From Bradyrhizobium pachyrhizi (GTDB lineage Bacteria > Pseudomonadota > Alphaproteobacteria > Rhizobiales > Xanthobacteraceae): a DNA stretch of 55,572 nucleotides. Under the pieces are notes generated by a model. It was not told the origin of the DNA. It saw nothing but the letters and a program-made list of their open reading frames with translations, and made no database searches. Shown piece after piece: positions 9,570-19,021 of this stretch (the first letter of the stretch is position 1; every line of letters starts with the position of its first letter). Both the position numbers and the translations under genes were made by a program. The stretch lies in NCBI RefSeq assembly GCF_001189245.1, contig NZ_LFIQ01000083.1, forward strand, positions 51,596-107,167, in the 5' to 3' direction.

Positions 9570-9625
9570 GTCATTGCGAGCGAAGCGAAGCAATCTGCTT
9601 CGTCGTTCCGCTTCCTCGCAATGAC
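9570..9625. repeat. Short palindromic repeat (arms GTCATTGCGAG / CTCGCAATGAC)
   Basis: An 11-base perfect inverted arm pair encloses a second inner pair (CGAAGCGAAGCA / TGCTTCGTCG). It lies 26 bp after the importer operon. It resembles dispersed palindromic units common in Bradyrhizobium and Rhodopseudomonas genomes (recalled, not searched). It may act as a 3' stabiliser or terminator. Confidence 0.6.
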
Positions 9626-9647
9626 GCAAGCACATCTGGCCATCCCG

Positions 9648-9746
9648 TCATCCCGAGGTGCGAGCGCGCCTCGAAGGATGCACGGCCACCAGCCGGGCGG
9701 TCGACCCTTCGAGACGCGCGCAAGAGCGCGCTCCTCAGGGTGACGG
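9648..9746. repeat. Dispersed palindromic repeat, CTCGAAGGATG / CCTTCGAGACGCG family, copy 1
   Basis: It has a conserved pattern: CCTCGAAGGATG, a variable centre, then CCCTTCGAGACGCGCGCAAGAGCGCGCTCCTCAGGGTGA in two blocks. The same pattern recurs at 27736-27838, 48788-48935 and 55321-55468. It lies between convergent genes ending at 9543 and 9770 and may serve as a bidirectional terminator. Confidence 0.6.
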
Positions 9747-9769
9747 GTGTCGTTCTGAGTATTTGTCCG

Positions 9770-11713
9770 TTACGTCACCGCCGTCCGCTTCGGCTCGACG
9801 ATCTCGAACATCCGCGGGAATTCGTCCATCAGTGCCATCAACTCGCCGAGCCGCAGCGGCTCGCCGGCTACCATGATCTCGCCGGCGCCGACGGCGTCCG
9901 CGAACGTGGTCAGCTTGGCGATGACCTCATCCAGCACGCTGCGCGCCAGCGTGAAGCTTGCCTGCGCATCGGCCGCCTGCGCACCCCTAACGTAGGTCAG
10001 GGCTGAATTCTCGAGATTGAGCACGAAGGTCTCGCCGGTATCGGTAAAGCTCCAGTTCAGCACGATGCGCTTGCCCTCGGCCTTGGGGCCGTTGAGGCGG
10101 ATGCCGAGCACGTCCCAAAGCTGCTCGGTGCGCAGCGCGGCCAGCGTCTCGCGCGGCATCGGCGAGCGCGGCGGCGTCTTCGGCATGCCCTGCCGCAATT
10201 CCTGCGCGCCGAACAGATAGGCGTTGCGCCAGGTCGAGCTTTCCGCGGCATAGCCGAGCTGCTCGAACGTGTCGGCGAGGAGCGAACGCGCGGCCTGATT
10301 ATCAGGCTCGGCGAACACGAGATGGCTGACGGCCTGCGCCACGAAGCGGAACTCGCCCTTGGCAAAATCCGCCGCGGCGCGTTTCAGGATCGCGTCGGCG
10401 CCGCCCATATACTCGACATACTTCCTGCCGGCCTCGACCGGGGGCAAGGAATCGAGATTGGCCGGATTGGCGTCGTACCAGCCGAGATATTTCTGGTAGA
10501 TCGCCTTCACATTGTGCCTGATGTGGCCGTAATAGCCGCGGCCGTGCCAGGCGCCCTCCAGGCTCTGCGGCAGGCGGATCGTCTCGGCGATCTCGGCTGC
10601 GTTGAGCCCGTGGTTCATCAGACGGATGGTCTGGTCATGCGCGTATTTGTAGAGGTCGCGCTGCTCGCGGATCATGGTGTCGATCCGCGCCTGCCCCCAC
10701 ACCGGCCAGTGATGCTGGCCGCACATCGCTTCCGCCTTGCCGCCCCACATCTGCAGCGCCTCGCCGAGGTATTTCGACCAGGCCAGCGCGTCGCGCACGT
10801 CGGCGCCGCGGAACGGCAGCAGATTGTGGAAATTGTGCGTGCAGTTCTCCGCGAGGTTCAGCAGCTTGTAGCGCGGGATGAAGAAATGCATCTCCGCCGG
10901 CGCCTCGCTGTTCGGCGCCATCTGGAATTCGAACTCGACGCCGTCGATCACGCGCTTGTCGCCGGTCGCGATGATCAAATCGGTCGGCCGCAGCAGCGCC
11001 ACGCCGCCTGCCGCCATGGTCTTGCCGAGGCCGCAGTCGACATGGCCGCGCACGCCCTTGGCGAGGAACGGCCCGAACTGGTATTGCGCACGGCGCAGCA
11101 TCGCCGGCCCCGCGATGATGTTCTCGGAGACCGCGTGCTCCATGAAGAAGTTCGGCGCGATGATCGGCACGCCCGCCGCCAGCATGGCGTCGTCGAGCAC
11201 GCCGCGCGCGCCGCCCCAATGGTCGGTGTGGGTGTGCGTGAAGATGACGGCGGCGACCGGCCGCTTGCCGCGGTGCTGGAAGTACAGTTCCATCGCGGCG
11301 CGCGCGCCCTCGATCGAGGTCAGCGTGTCGACCACGATGACGCCCTTGTCGCCCTCGATCAGGGTCATGTTGGCGATGTCGAGGCCGCGCACCTGGTAGA
11401 CGCCCGGCACCACCTCGAACAGGCCGTGATGCATGTTGAGCCGCGACTGCCGCCACAGGCTCGGATCAACGGTCGCGGGCGCTTTCTCCTCGGACAGGAA
11501 TCCGTAAGGCTCGAGACTCCAGACCACCCTGCCCTGGGCCGAAGTGACGCGTGCGTTCTCGAGGGTGCCGAGAAAGCCGCGCGCGGCGTCGTCGAAGTCC
11601 CTGGTGTCGGCGAACGGCAGCGCCTTCAGCGTCGCCGCGTGCTGCGCGATGACCGGCGCGGATGCCGCCTTCGGACCTTCGTGCGACGTTTCGCTTGCGG
11701 TTGTCTGGGCCAT
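9770..11713 (-). CDS. Alkylsulfatase, metallo-beta-lactamase fold (SdsA1-like)
   Basis: The 647-residue protein matches the length and layout of linear alkylsulfatases. A metallo-beta-lactamase domain carries the zinc motif THTHTDHWGG (about residues 180-190). An all-helical dimerisation domain follows, and a C-terminal SCP2-like domain begins near WDVLGIRLNGPKAEGKR. Such enzymes cleave primary or secondary alkyl sulfate esters to alcohol and sulfate. I chose ATG 11713 (MAQTTASETS); upstream sequence belongs to the neighbouring gene. No clear signal peptide is seen. It lies 49 bp downstream of a Baeyer-Villiger-type monooxygenase on the same strand, suggesting a catabolic operon. Some homologues act on other sulfate esters, so the substrate is open. 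Confidence 0.85.
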   Translation of the reverse strand: MAQTTASETSHEGPKAASAPVIAQHAATLKALPFADTRDFDDAARGFLGTLENARVTSAQGRVVWSLEPYGFLSEEKAPATVDPSLWRQSRLNMHHGLFEVVPGVYQVRGLDIANMTLIEGDKGVIVVDTLTSIEGARAAMELYFQHRGKRPVAAVIFTHTHTDHWGGARGVLDDAMLAAGVPIIAPNFFMEHAVSENIIAGPAMLRRAQYQFGPFLAKGVRGHVDCGLGKTMAAGGVALLRPTDLIIATGDKRVIDGVEFEFQMAPNSEAPAEMHFFIPRYKLLNLAENCTHNFHNLLPFRGADVRDALAWSKYLGEALQMWGGKAEAMCGQHHWPVWGQARIDTMIREQRDLYKYAHDQTIRLMNHGLNAAEIAETIRLPQSLEGAWHGRGYYGHIRHNVKAIYQKYLGWYDANPANLDSLPPVEAGRKYVEYMGGADAILKRAAADFAKGEFRFVAQAVSHLVFAEPDNQAARSLLADTFEQLGYAAESSTWRNAYLFGAQELRQGMPKTPPRSPMPRETLAALRTEQLWDVLGIRLNGPKAEGKRIVLNWSFTDTGETFVLNLENSALTYVRGAQAADAQASFTLARSVLDEVIAKLTTFADAVGAGEIMVAGEPLRLGELMALMDEFPRMFEIVEPKRTAVT

Positions 11714-11762
11714 ACTCAAGCACTCCCTCGATTGGCGGAAATCGGTTCCGATCGCGCTTCCC

Positions 11763-13583
11763 TCAGCGGAATTGCACGCCCTCGAACTGGCCGCTGCGGC
11801 GCCAGCCGTCGATATATTTGAAGTAGGCCAGCGCGCCCGAGGGATGGCCGACATTGAGCTTGGCCGCGGGACCGGGCTCACGGCCCTCATTGTTGTAGTA
11901 GCCGGGCGTGCAATCCGGCCCGCCGATCATCCGGCCGACGCCGGTCAGCAGCAGCTCGACCCAGCGATCCTCGGCTTCCCTGCTGACCTCGATTTCCTTG
12001 AAGCCGTTGTCCTGCGCGTGGCCGACCATCAGCGCGATGGTGCGCGCCGCTTCGGTCAGATTGTGCGGCACGTTGGAGATCAGATTGGCACCTTGCGTCG
12101 GCTGCACGAAGAATACGTTGGGGAAACCGTGCACGTGGATGCCGTGCTTGGTGCGCATGCCCTCGGCCCAATGCTCCGACAGCTTGACGCCATCGCGGCC
12201 GTTCAGATCGAAGCCCGCGCGACGCTTGTACTCGGTACCGACCTCGAAGCCGGACGCATAGATGATGCAGTCGAGCGCGTATTCCTTGCCGGCGACGACG
12301 ATCCCGTTCTCGGTGATCTCCTCGACGCCCTTGCCGTCGGTATCGACCAGATGGGTGCCCGCCGTGTTGAACGCCTGCAGATAGGCGTCGTGGAAGCAAG
12401 GGCGCTTGCAGAGCTGGCCGTACCAGGCCTTGAGATTCCTGGCGGTGTCGACGTCGCGGACGATGGTGTCGACCCGGTTGCGGATTTCCTCCATCTTTTC
12501 GAAGTCGGAATCCTCAAACGCGGCCCGCATGTTTTCCACGCTGCGCTGCTCGCGCGGCAGCAGCATGATCTTGGCGCGAATCCGCTTCGACAGGTCGGTC
12601 CAGCCGTCCTGCACCAGATCTTCCTCGGCCGATCCGCCGGCCTGGTTGGCGGTGAAATTCTCCAGCCAGCGCTGTTGCCAGCCCGGCGTCGCGATCTCGG
12701 CAAACCAGTCGGGATCGATCGGCCCGTTGCCGCGCACATCGACCGACGATGGCGTGCGCTGGTATACGTAGAGCTCCTTGCAGGCGCGCGCGAGGTGCGG
12801 AATGCACTGCACCGAGGTCGCGCCGGTGCCGATGATGCCGACGCGCTTGTCGGCCAGCTTCTCCATCAGCGCGCCTTTGGGATCGCCGCCGGTGTAGTCG
12901 TAATCCCAGCGGCTGGTGTGGAACGAGTGGCCCTTGAAGCGCTCGATACCGGGAATGCCGGGCAGTTTCGGCACGTGCAGCGGGCCGGTACCGATGCCGA
13001 CATATTGCGCCGTGAACGCGTCGCCCCGCGTGGTGCGGATGATCCAGCGCGATTGCGCGGCGTCCCAATCGAGGCTCGTCACTTCGGTATGGAATAGCGC
13101 GTTGTCGTAGAGATTGAATTGCCGGCCGATCCGCTGGCAGTGCGCGAGGATCTCGGGCGCATGCGCGTATTTCTCGGACGGCATGTGGCCGGTCTCTTCG
13201 AGCAGCGGCATGTAGACCATCGACGCCGTGTCGCATTGCGCGCCGGGATACCGGTTCCAGTACCAGGTGCCGCCGAAATCGCCGCCCTTCTCGACAATGC
13301 GGACGTCCTTGATCCCGGCCTCGGTCAGCCGCGCCGCGGTGGCGAGCCCGGCAAAGCCGCCGCCGATGAAGGCGAAGGTGACGTGATCGGTCTTCGGCGC
13401 GCGCTCTGTGACCGGCGTGTAGGGATCATCGAGATAATGCGCGAGCTGGCCCTTGATCTGGAGATACTGGTCGTTGCCGTCGGGACGCAGCCGCTTGTTG
13501 CGCTCCTCCTGATACTTCAGGCGCAGCCGCTCCTTGTCGATCGCGGCGGGCTTCGCGTCTCGGGCTTGCTCGGTCATCGTCAT
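11763..13583 (-). CDS. Flavin-containing monooxygenase, type I Baeyer-Villiger class
   Basis: This 606-residue FAD/NADPH enzyme has two dinucleotide-binding folds: FIGGGFAGLATAARLTEAG near residue 50 and GIIGTGATSVQCIP in the middle. Between them is FKGHSFHTSRWD, a full match to the Baeyer-Villiger fingerprint FxGxxxHxxxW[P/D]. The predicted reaction is insertion of oxygen next to a ketone to give an ester or lactone. The start at 13583 follows a GGAGCGAGG stretch; ATG 13577 is an alternative. It heads an operon with the alkylsulfatase and is divergent from an IclR regulator. The substrate is not deducible. Confidence 0.9.
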   Translation of the reverse strand: MTMTEQARDAKPAAIDKERLRLKYQEERNKRLRPDGNDQYLQIKGQLAHYLDDPYTPVTERAPKTDHVTFAFIGGGFAGLATAARLTEAGIKDVRIVEKGGDFGGTWYWNRYPGAQCDTASMVYMPLLEETGHMPSEKYAHAPEILAHCQRIGRQFNLYDNALFHTEVTSLDWDAAQSRWIIRTTRGDAFTAQYVGIGTGPLHVPKLPGIPGIERFKGHSFHTSRWDYDYTGGDPKGALMEKLADKRVGIIGTGATSVQCIPHLARACKELYVYQRTPSSVDVRGNGPIDPDWFAEIATPGWQQRWLENFTANQAGGSAEEDLVQDGWTDLSKRIRAKIMLLPREQRSVENMRAAFEDSDFEKMEEIRNRVDTIVRDVDTARNLKAWYGQLCKRPCFHDAYLQAFNTAGTHLVDTDGKGVEEITENGIVVAGKEYALDCIIYASGFEVGTEYKRRAGFDLNGRDGVKLSEHWAEGMRTKHGIHVHGFPNVFFVQPTQGANLISNVPHNLTEAARTIALMVGHAQDNGFKEIEVSREAEDRWVELLLTGVGRMIGGPDCTPGYYNNEGREPGPAAKLNVGHPSGALAYFKYIDGWRRSGQFEGVQFR

Positions 13584-13705
13584 CGGAAGGCGCCTCGCTC
13601 CAGCGGTTCCTTGTCCTATTCCCGGCAGATAAACCGATATCAACACGATTTGCAAATTCATTCCGATATATTGACAAATATGGCAGTCTGAGACCAATAT
13701 TCCGT
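13584..13705. promoter_or_regulatory. Divergent control region between monooxygenase and IclR regulator
   Basis: This 122-bp A/T-rich gap must contain both promoters. ATTCCGATAT (around 13662) and ATATTCCGTAT (around 13697) form a spaced direct repeat, and GATTTGCAAATTC contains a small palindrome. These are plausible IclR sites, but the assignment is by position only. Confidence 0.4.
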
Positions 13706-14494
13706 ATGACAGCATCTTCCCATGCCGAGGCTCAGGCGGACCCGTCCTTTGCGACCACCCTGGCGCATGGCCTCGACGTGCTGGCGGCGTTTCGCCGTCA
13801 TCCCGGCTCATTGTCGAACGCCGAACTCGCGTTGCATACCGGCCTGTCGCGGCCGACGGTGTCGCGGCTGACCTACACGCTCGAGCAACTCGGCTATCTC
13901 AGGCGCGACAGCAAGGGCCGCTTCGTGCTCGGGCTGGGCGCGCTCGCCGCCGCCTATCCTGTGTTGTCGGCGCTGAAGGTGCGTCAGCTGGCACGTCCGC
14001 TGATGCGCGACTTCGCGACCTATGCCGGCGGCACGGTGTCGATCGCGATGCCGTTCGGGATCGACTTCATCTATGTCGAGACGTTGCGCACGACGGATAC
14101 AGCGCCGCACGTGCCCGACGTCGGCTTTGTCAGCACGCTGGCGCCGACCGCGGTCGGGCGTGCACTGCTGTCGCTGTTCACCGAGGACGAGCTCGGCGCC
14201 TATGTCGCGCGCGTCAAGGCCGAGCGCCCCGACGAGTTCGACTACGTGCAGAAGCGCACCTTGCCCGACATCGAATTGTGCCGCGAGCGCGGCTTTGCCG
14301 TCTCGCTCGGCGAATGGCGGCGCGAGATATTCGGCGTCGCCGCCCCGCTCTATCGCACGCCGACCGGAGAATGCCTGTCGGTCAATTGCGGCGTTCCCTC
14401 CTTCCGCTTCAGCGCCGAGCAGATCGAGCGCGAATGCGGGCCGCGCATCCTCGGACTCGCCCGCAGCATCCGCGCGCTGGTGGAGGAAGGTTAG
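13706..14494 (+). CDS. IclR-family transcriptional regulator
   Basis: The 262-residue protein has an N-terminal winged helix-turn-helix (LSNAELALHTGLSRPTVSRLTYTL region, residues 36-60) and a C-terminal IclR effector domain with VSTLAPTAVGRALLS. It most resembles the PcaR/PobR branch that responds to aromatic or ring-derived acids. It is divergent from the monooxygenase-alkylsulfatase operon and is the obvious candidate regulator. It converges with the ABC ATPase gene ending at 14557. Confidence 0.88.
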   Translation: MTASSHAEAQADPSFATTLAHGLDVLAAFRRHPGSLSNAELALHTGLSRPTVSRLTYTLEQLGYLRRDSKGRFVLGLGALAAAYPVLSALKVRQLARPLMRDFATYAGGTVSIAMPFGIDFIYVETLRTTDTAPHVPDVGFVSTLAPTAVGRALLSLFTEDELGAYVARVKAERPDEFDYVQKRTLPDIELCRERGFAVSLGEWRREIFGVAAPLYRTPTGECLSVNCGVPSFRFSAEQIERECGPRILGLARSIRALVEEG

Positions 14495-14556
14495 GCGGCG
14501 CGCTGGCGGCACGGGCCGCCTCGCATCATTGCGAACCGACGACGGCCGCGGTCACG

Positions 14557-15660
14557 CTAATCATGCGATGCCGGCCCGCTGTCGCGATAGGCCCACAGGC
14601 ATTCGCGCGGCAGCGCGACCTGTGCCTCGACGCCGACCTGATGGCGCGCGGCGGTGCCGAGCTCGATCGCCTCCAGCCGTTTGCCGAACAGCTCGATGCC
14701 GTAGGCGGTCTGGGTGCCCTGATATCTGCGGTCGAGCACCTTGGCCGAGAACGTGTTGGCGCCGTCGGGGCGGCCGATCGCGATGTTCTCGGGCCGCAGC
14801 GCGATCCGCACTTTCTCGTCGGGCTTGAGCGTCTGGCACAGCGCGACTTCCCCCTGCCGGCCGTTACCGAAGTCGACCACGCCATAGCGGCCGTTGCATG
14901 TGACGAGCGTGCCTGCGAGCTCGTTGGTGGCGCCGGTGAAATTGGCGACGAACAGATCGGCCGGACGATTGTAGATCACGTCGGGCGTGTCCATCTGCAA
15001 CAGCTTGCCGTCGCGCATCACCCCGATCCGGTCGCCGAGCACGACCGCCTCGGCCTGGTCATGGGTGACGTAGAGCGCGGTCATCCCGGTCTGCTTGAGG
15101 ATGACGCGAAGGTCGTCGCGCAGCCGCAGGCGCAATTTGGCATCGAGGTTCGACAGCGGCTCGTCGAGCAGCAACAGTTGCGGCCGGTACACCATGCTGC
15201 GCGCCAGCGCGACGCGCTGCATCTGGCCGCCCGACAACGCCACCACCGGCCGGTCGGCATAGTCGGACAGTCCGACCAGCGCCAGCGCCTCCTCGACCAT
15301 GCGGGCGGCATCGGTGCGCCCGATCTTGCGGTGCTTCAGCGGATAGATCACGTTCTGCCGCACCGTCATATGCGGCCACACCGCGTAGGACTGGAACACC
15401 ATGCCGAGATCGCGCGAACGCGGCGGCACGAGGATGCCGCTTGCCGGCGACGAGACCACGCGCCCGGAAATGCTGATCTCGCCGCCGGTCGGATGCTCGA
15501 GCCCGGCGACGCAGCGCAGCGTCGTGGTCTTGCCGCAGCCCGACGGCCCCAGCAGCACCACGATCTCCCCGGCCGGCACGCCAAAGCTGACGCCGTCGAT
15601 GGCCGGGAGGCCGATCGAGAACTGCTTCCTGAGATCGGTGACTTCGAGCGTCGCCGTCAT
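14557..15660 (-). CDS. ABC transporter ATPase, FbpC/PotA type
   Basis: The 367-residue ATPase has Walker A GPSGCGKTT, signature LSGGQMQRVALARSM, Walker B LLLLDEPLSNLD and switch YVTHDQAEA. A C-terminal extension from about residue 245 (ATNELAGTLV...IALRPENIAIG) is the TOBE domain found in ferric-iron, polyamine and phosphonate importers. It is the third gene of a permease, binding protein, ATPase operon, 15 bp after the binding-protein gene. Confidence 0.9.
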   Translation of the reverse strand: MTATLEVTDLRKQFSIGLPAIDGVSFGVPAGEIVVLLGPSGCGKTTTLRCVAGLEHPTGGEISISGRVVSSPASGILVPPRSRDLGMVFQSYAVWPHMTVRQNVIYPLKHRKIGRTDAARMVEEALALVGLSDYADRPVVALSGGQMQRVALARSMVYRPQLLLLDEPLSNLDAKLRLRLRDDLRVILKQTGMTALYVTHDQAEAVVLGDRIGVMRDGKLLQMDTPDVIYNRPADLFVANFTGATNELAGTLVTCNGRYGVVDFGNGRQGEVALCQTLKPDEKVRIALRPENIAIGRPDGANTFSAKVLDRRYQGTQTAYGIELFGKRLEAIELGTAARHQVGVEAQVALPRECLWAYRDSGPASHD

Positions 15661-15675
15661 CGCTGCACCATCAGC

Positions 15676-16701
15676 CTATTGCCGGTAGCCAAACGTCTTG
15701 TCCCAGTCCGCGACCCACGCCGCATGCAGCTTCACATACTCGTCGAACTTCGGATACCAGAGCTTGACCACCTTTGGATCGAACCCCTCCGGATATGCCG
15801 GCGGCGTCTTCAGGGATGTGAGATTGCCGAGCTCCTTGATCATGAAGGTCTGCCCTTCCTTCGACAGACACCAGTTCAGGAACAGCTTTGCTGCATTGGG
15901 ATGAGCCGCCGTCTTCGGAATGCCGGTCGCGTAGGGATTGACCGGAGCGCCTTCAGGCGGAAAGAAGATCTCGATCGGCGCGCCGTCCTTCTTCTTTTGG
16001 TAGATCACATTGTAGAGCAGCGGCGCGATCGCGATCTCGCCGCGCACCAGCGCATCGGCCGTCGGCGCGCCGGAGGGATACAGCACCGGATGGGTCGCGG
16101 CCTGCTTGGCCCAGTAGTCTTCGCCGAGCACCTGGCGCTCGAACATGATCCGCGTCCAGGTGGTGCCGCCGGACTGCGCGAACACCTGCCCGATCAGCTT
16201 GTCATATTGCGGCTTGGTCAGGTCCATCCAGGATTTCGGCGGGTCCTTCACCAGCTCGGTATTGTAGGCGATCGACCAGGCGATCGTCGCGCGCGGCCAG
16301 TATTTCGGCGAGATCAGCGCGTGCGGATCGTAATCGGCCGCGTTCGGCGGCGCGTAATCCTGGAACAGGTCTTCCAGCGGCTGCATCAGCGCGCGGTCGG
16401 AATGGTCGACGACGTCGGCGATCAGCTTGCCGGCCGCGGCCTCCGTCTTGACGCGGGTGATCAGCTGGCCGCCGGGCGCGCGAACCATCTCGACCTTGAT
16501 CTCGGGGAAGCGCTTGTTGAAGGCCTTGATGACCTGCTGCTCGATCTCGGCGAAGTTCGCGGTGTAGTAAACGAGCTTGCCTTCGGACTTGGCCGCCGCG
16601 ATCAACTCCGCCGAGCCGAACTCCTGCGCCTGTGCCGCAGGCGCCAATGCAAGCGTCGCCACGCTTGCCAAGGCCAATGTGGTGAAGGTTCGTCTATCCA
16701 T
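15676..16701 (-). CDS. Extracellular solute-binding protein, FbpA/family 1 type
   Basis: The 341-residue protein starts with a signal peptide (MDRRTFTTLALASVATLAL, cleavage after AQA). The mature part begins AELIAAAKSEGKLVYYTANF, typical of iron(III)- or thiamine/phosphonate-type binding proteins. The start at 16701 is supported by GGGGAGGATT upstream; a much longer frame continues across the permease gene and is not real. Canonical FbpA proteins bind ferric iron with paired tyrosines; I cannot assign those here, so the ligand is uncertain. Confidence 0.88.
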   Translation of the reverse strand: MDRRTFTTLALASVATLALAPAAQAQEFGSAELIAAAKSEGKLVYYTANFAEIEQQVIKAFNKRFPEIKVEMVRAPGGQLITRVKTEAAAGKLIADVVDHSDRALMQPLEDLFQDYAPPNAADYDPHALISPKYWPRATIAWSIAYNTELVKDPPKSWMDLTKPQYDKLIGQVFAQSGGTTWTRIMFERQVLGEDYWAKQAATHPVLYPSGAPTADALVRGEIAIAPLLYNVIYQKKKDGAPIEIFFPPEGAPVNPYATGIPKTAAHPNAAKLFLNWCLSKEGQTFMIKELGNLTSLKTPPAYPEGFDPKVVKLWYPKFDEYVKLHAAWVADWDKTFGYRQ

Positions 16702-16724
16702 CGCAATCCTCCCCTTATTCGTTG

Positions 16725-18500
16725 TTATCCGGTCCGCGCCACGTTGCCCTGCGCTGATCCGCGCGACAGCCAGTTGGCGCCGCCGATCAGGACACCGAGC
16801 AGCACCGTCTGCACCAGGCTGAAGGCCGCGGTCTTGCCGATATTGCCGCCTTCGTAATAGTCGAGCAGCAGCACCGACATCACCATGGTGTTGCTGGTGT
16901 AGAGGAACAGCGACGAGCCGAGCTCGCGGATCGCCAGCACGAACAGCAGCGTCATCGACGCCAGCACGCCCGGCCGCGCCAGCGGCAAAACGATCGTCCT
17001 GATGGTGCCGAGCATGCCCTTGCCGCAGACCCAGGCCGCCTCCTCGAGCTCGCGGTGGATTTGCAGGAACGAGGTCGACAGCGCCTTCACGGTGTCCGGC
17101 ATGAAGCGCGCAATGAAGGCCAGCGCGAGAATCCAGATCGTGCCGTAGAGCCCGCCCGGCACGCCGATCCAGGCCCAGAGATAGGCGACGCCGACCACCA
17201 GCCCGGGAATCGCGACCGGCAGCGTCGAGATCAGGTCGATGGCACCGCGGCCGCTGACGCGGGTGCGATGGATGGTGTAGCCGATCGCAAAGGCAAGCGC
17301 GCCGCCGACAACAGCCGTGATCACGCCGACCTCGACCGCATTGTAGATCGACCGCATCGTCAACGGATTGTCGAAGATGCTCTCGAAATGCGTCAGCGAA
17401 TATTGCCGCATGTCGAACAGGCTCGCGACATCGCGGATGAACATGAACTTGCGGAACGCCGCGACGATCAGCGCCAGCGACGGCAGCACCACGACGATGA
17501 GGAGGTAGACGATCCCGATCGCGAAAGTGAGCCAGCGCCATGGACCGAGATCGAGGCTGCGCGGCCGGAACGCCTTGCCCGCGACGGTGGTATAGCTGCG
17601 TCCGCTCAGCAATTTCTGCTGCAGATAGACCAAGAGCCCCGTGACCACCATCAGAATGATCGCGACCGCCGCTGCGGTGTTGTAGAGCGGCGGCGACCAG
17701 TTGGTGAGCTTGAAGATGTAGGTGGTGAGCACGTTCAGGTTGGTCGGCGCGCCGAGCACGGCCGGGATGCCGTAGATGCCGAGCATCACGATGAACGACA
17801 GCAGCATGCCCGAGACAATCGCCGGCATGATCAGCGGGAACGTCACCGTGAACAGGGTCGCGACCGGGCTCGCGCCGGAGATTTCCGCGGCCTCCTCCAG
17901 GCTCGGGTCCATGTTGCGCAGCGCCGACGAGGTGAACATGTAGACATAGGGCGCGTAGTAGATGCCGAACACGAACACCAGGCCCCACATCGAATAGAGA
18001 TCGACGCGCAGGTCGGAGCCCATCCACTTGAACATCGTGTTGATCAAGCCGGTCTTCGGCGAGCCGAGAATGGCCCAGGCCACGCCCGCGACCAGCGGCG
18101 GCGCGAACAGCGGCAGGATGCTGGCCGCCGCGATGAAGCCCTTGAATGGCGTGTTGGTGCGCACCACGATCCAGGAGAACAGGAGCCCGATCGCGACCGC
18201 GATCACCGTGCCGCCGCCGCAGGCGATCAGCGTGTTGAGCAGCGCTTCGGCGACGTTCGGATTGGCCAGCACGGCGAGGAAATTGGCGATCGACAAATGG
18301 CTCAGGCTGAGACGGATACCGTCGACCACCGGATTGGTGTCGGTGAGCGCGCCGAGCAGCAGCATGAAGACGGGATAGATGACCAGGAAGGTCAGGATCG
18401 CCAGCAATGCCGCGACCCAGAGGCCGGTGAACGCGCGGCGGCGAGTTCCCTCGCTGGCGCTTCGCATGGCTTCGCTGCGCCGGTCGGCCTGTCCGTGCAA
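16725..18500 (-). CDS. Fused two-domain ABC permease, FbpB/AfuB type
   Basis: About 591 residues carry two complete permease modules of roughly six helices each. Each has an EAA coupling loop: EEAAEISGASPVATLF in the first half and EEAAWVCGKGMLGTIR in the second. One polypeptide thus forms the whole channel. I chose a TTG at 18500 because AAGAGGGA stands seven bases upstream; ATG 18467 (MRSASEGTRRR) is the conservative alternative, 11 codons shorter. The frame stays open further upstream into repeat DNA, which I excluded. It is the first gene of the operon with the binding protein and ATPase. Confidence 0.85.
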   Translation of the reverse strand: MHGQADRRSEAMRSASEGTRRRAFTGLWVAALLAILTFLVIYPVFMLLLGALTDTNPVVDGIRLSLSHLSIANFLAVLANPNVAEALLNTLIACGGGTVIAVAIGLLFSWIVVRTNTPFKGFIAAASILPLFAPPLVAGVAWAILGSPKTGLINTMFKWMGSDLRVDLYSMWGLVFVFGIYYAPYVYMFTSSALRNMDPSLEEAAEISGASPVATLFTVTFPLIMPAIVSGMLLSFIVMLGIYGIPAVLGAPTNLNVLTTYIFKLTNWSPPLYNTAAAVAIILMVVTGLLVYLQQKLLSGRSYTTVAGKAFRPRSLDLGPWRWLTFAIGIVYLLIVVVLPSLALIVAAFRKFMFIRDVASLFDMRQYSLTHFESIFDNPLTMRSIYNAVEVGVITAVVGGALAFAIGYTIHRTRVSGRGAIDLISTLPVAIPGLVVGVAYLWAWIGVPGGLYGTIWILALAFIARFMPDTVKALSTSFLQIHRELEEAAWVCGKGMLGTIRTIVLPLARPGVLASMTLLFVLAIRELGSSLFLYTSNTMVMSVLLLDYYEGGNIGKTAAFSLVQTVLLGVLIGGANWLSRGSAQGNVARTG

Positions 18501-18668
18501 TGCGCGTTCCCTCTTGCGGCCCGATCTGACGCCGGGCCTGCTTGTATACCAAGGGTAGTCGATCGGGACTGTGACGCAAGCTATCCGAAAGTCGCTTCCG
18601 TGCGATTGTGTGACACACCACGGGAACACGAATTCGGACTGATCGCGCTCGCACGCTGCATCCACCGC

Positions 18669-18792
18669 CGTCGTCCCGGCGAAGGCCGGGACCCATAGTC
18701 CGCGGCGGATGTCTTGAACGGGACTCGTCGTTCCAGCATTGCCCGACAAACAGCATCGGTGATTATGGGTCCGGCCTGCGCCGGGACGACGA
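18669..18792. repeat. Inverted-repeat element (CGTCGTCCCGGC family) upstream of the ABC permease
   Basis: The left arm CGTCGTCCCGGCGAAGGCC (from 18669) continues to GGGACCCATA. It is matched in reverse at 18764-18792 (TATGGGTCCGGCCTGCGCC continuing to GGGACGACGA), giving a foldable unit of about 124 bp. The same core forms a perfect hairpin at 30030-30059. A second repeat-like stretch (ACTGGATCGCCCGGTCGAGC near 18911) follows. The whole 18501-19021 gap appears to be promoter plus such repeats, with no supported gene. Confidence 0.65.
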
Positions 18793-19021
18793 TGCGGGTG
18801 GGCGCAATTCGAGATGCCAAAACAGCCACTCGGTGTCATCACCGCGAAAGCGAAAGCGGGTGATCCAGCATTCCAGAGACGCCAGTGCTTGAGCCGATGG
18901 GCCGCGGCGTACTGGATCGCCCGGTCGAGCCGGACGATGACAGATGTGGATGGGAACGCAGTTGCGTCGCCACAGGCTGCCGGAACGCCGGCCCTGAACG
19001 ATCCGGGCCGGCGTCGGCATC

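Noticed and set aside
14278..16857. An 859-codon plus-strand open frame
   Set aside because: It runs antisense to an ABC ATPase and binding protein with full motifs; its translation is Arg/His/Gln-rich, typical of a shadow frame in high-GC DNA.
17055..18698. A 547-codon plus-strand open frame opposite the fused permease
   Set aside because: It is highly charged low-complexity sequence; the opposite strand has two permease modules with EAA loops.
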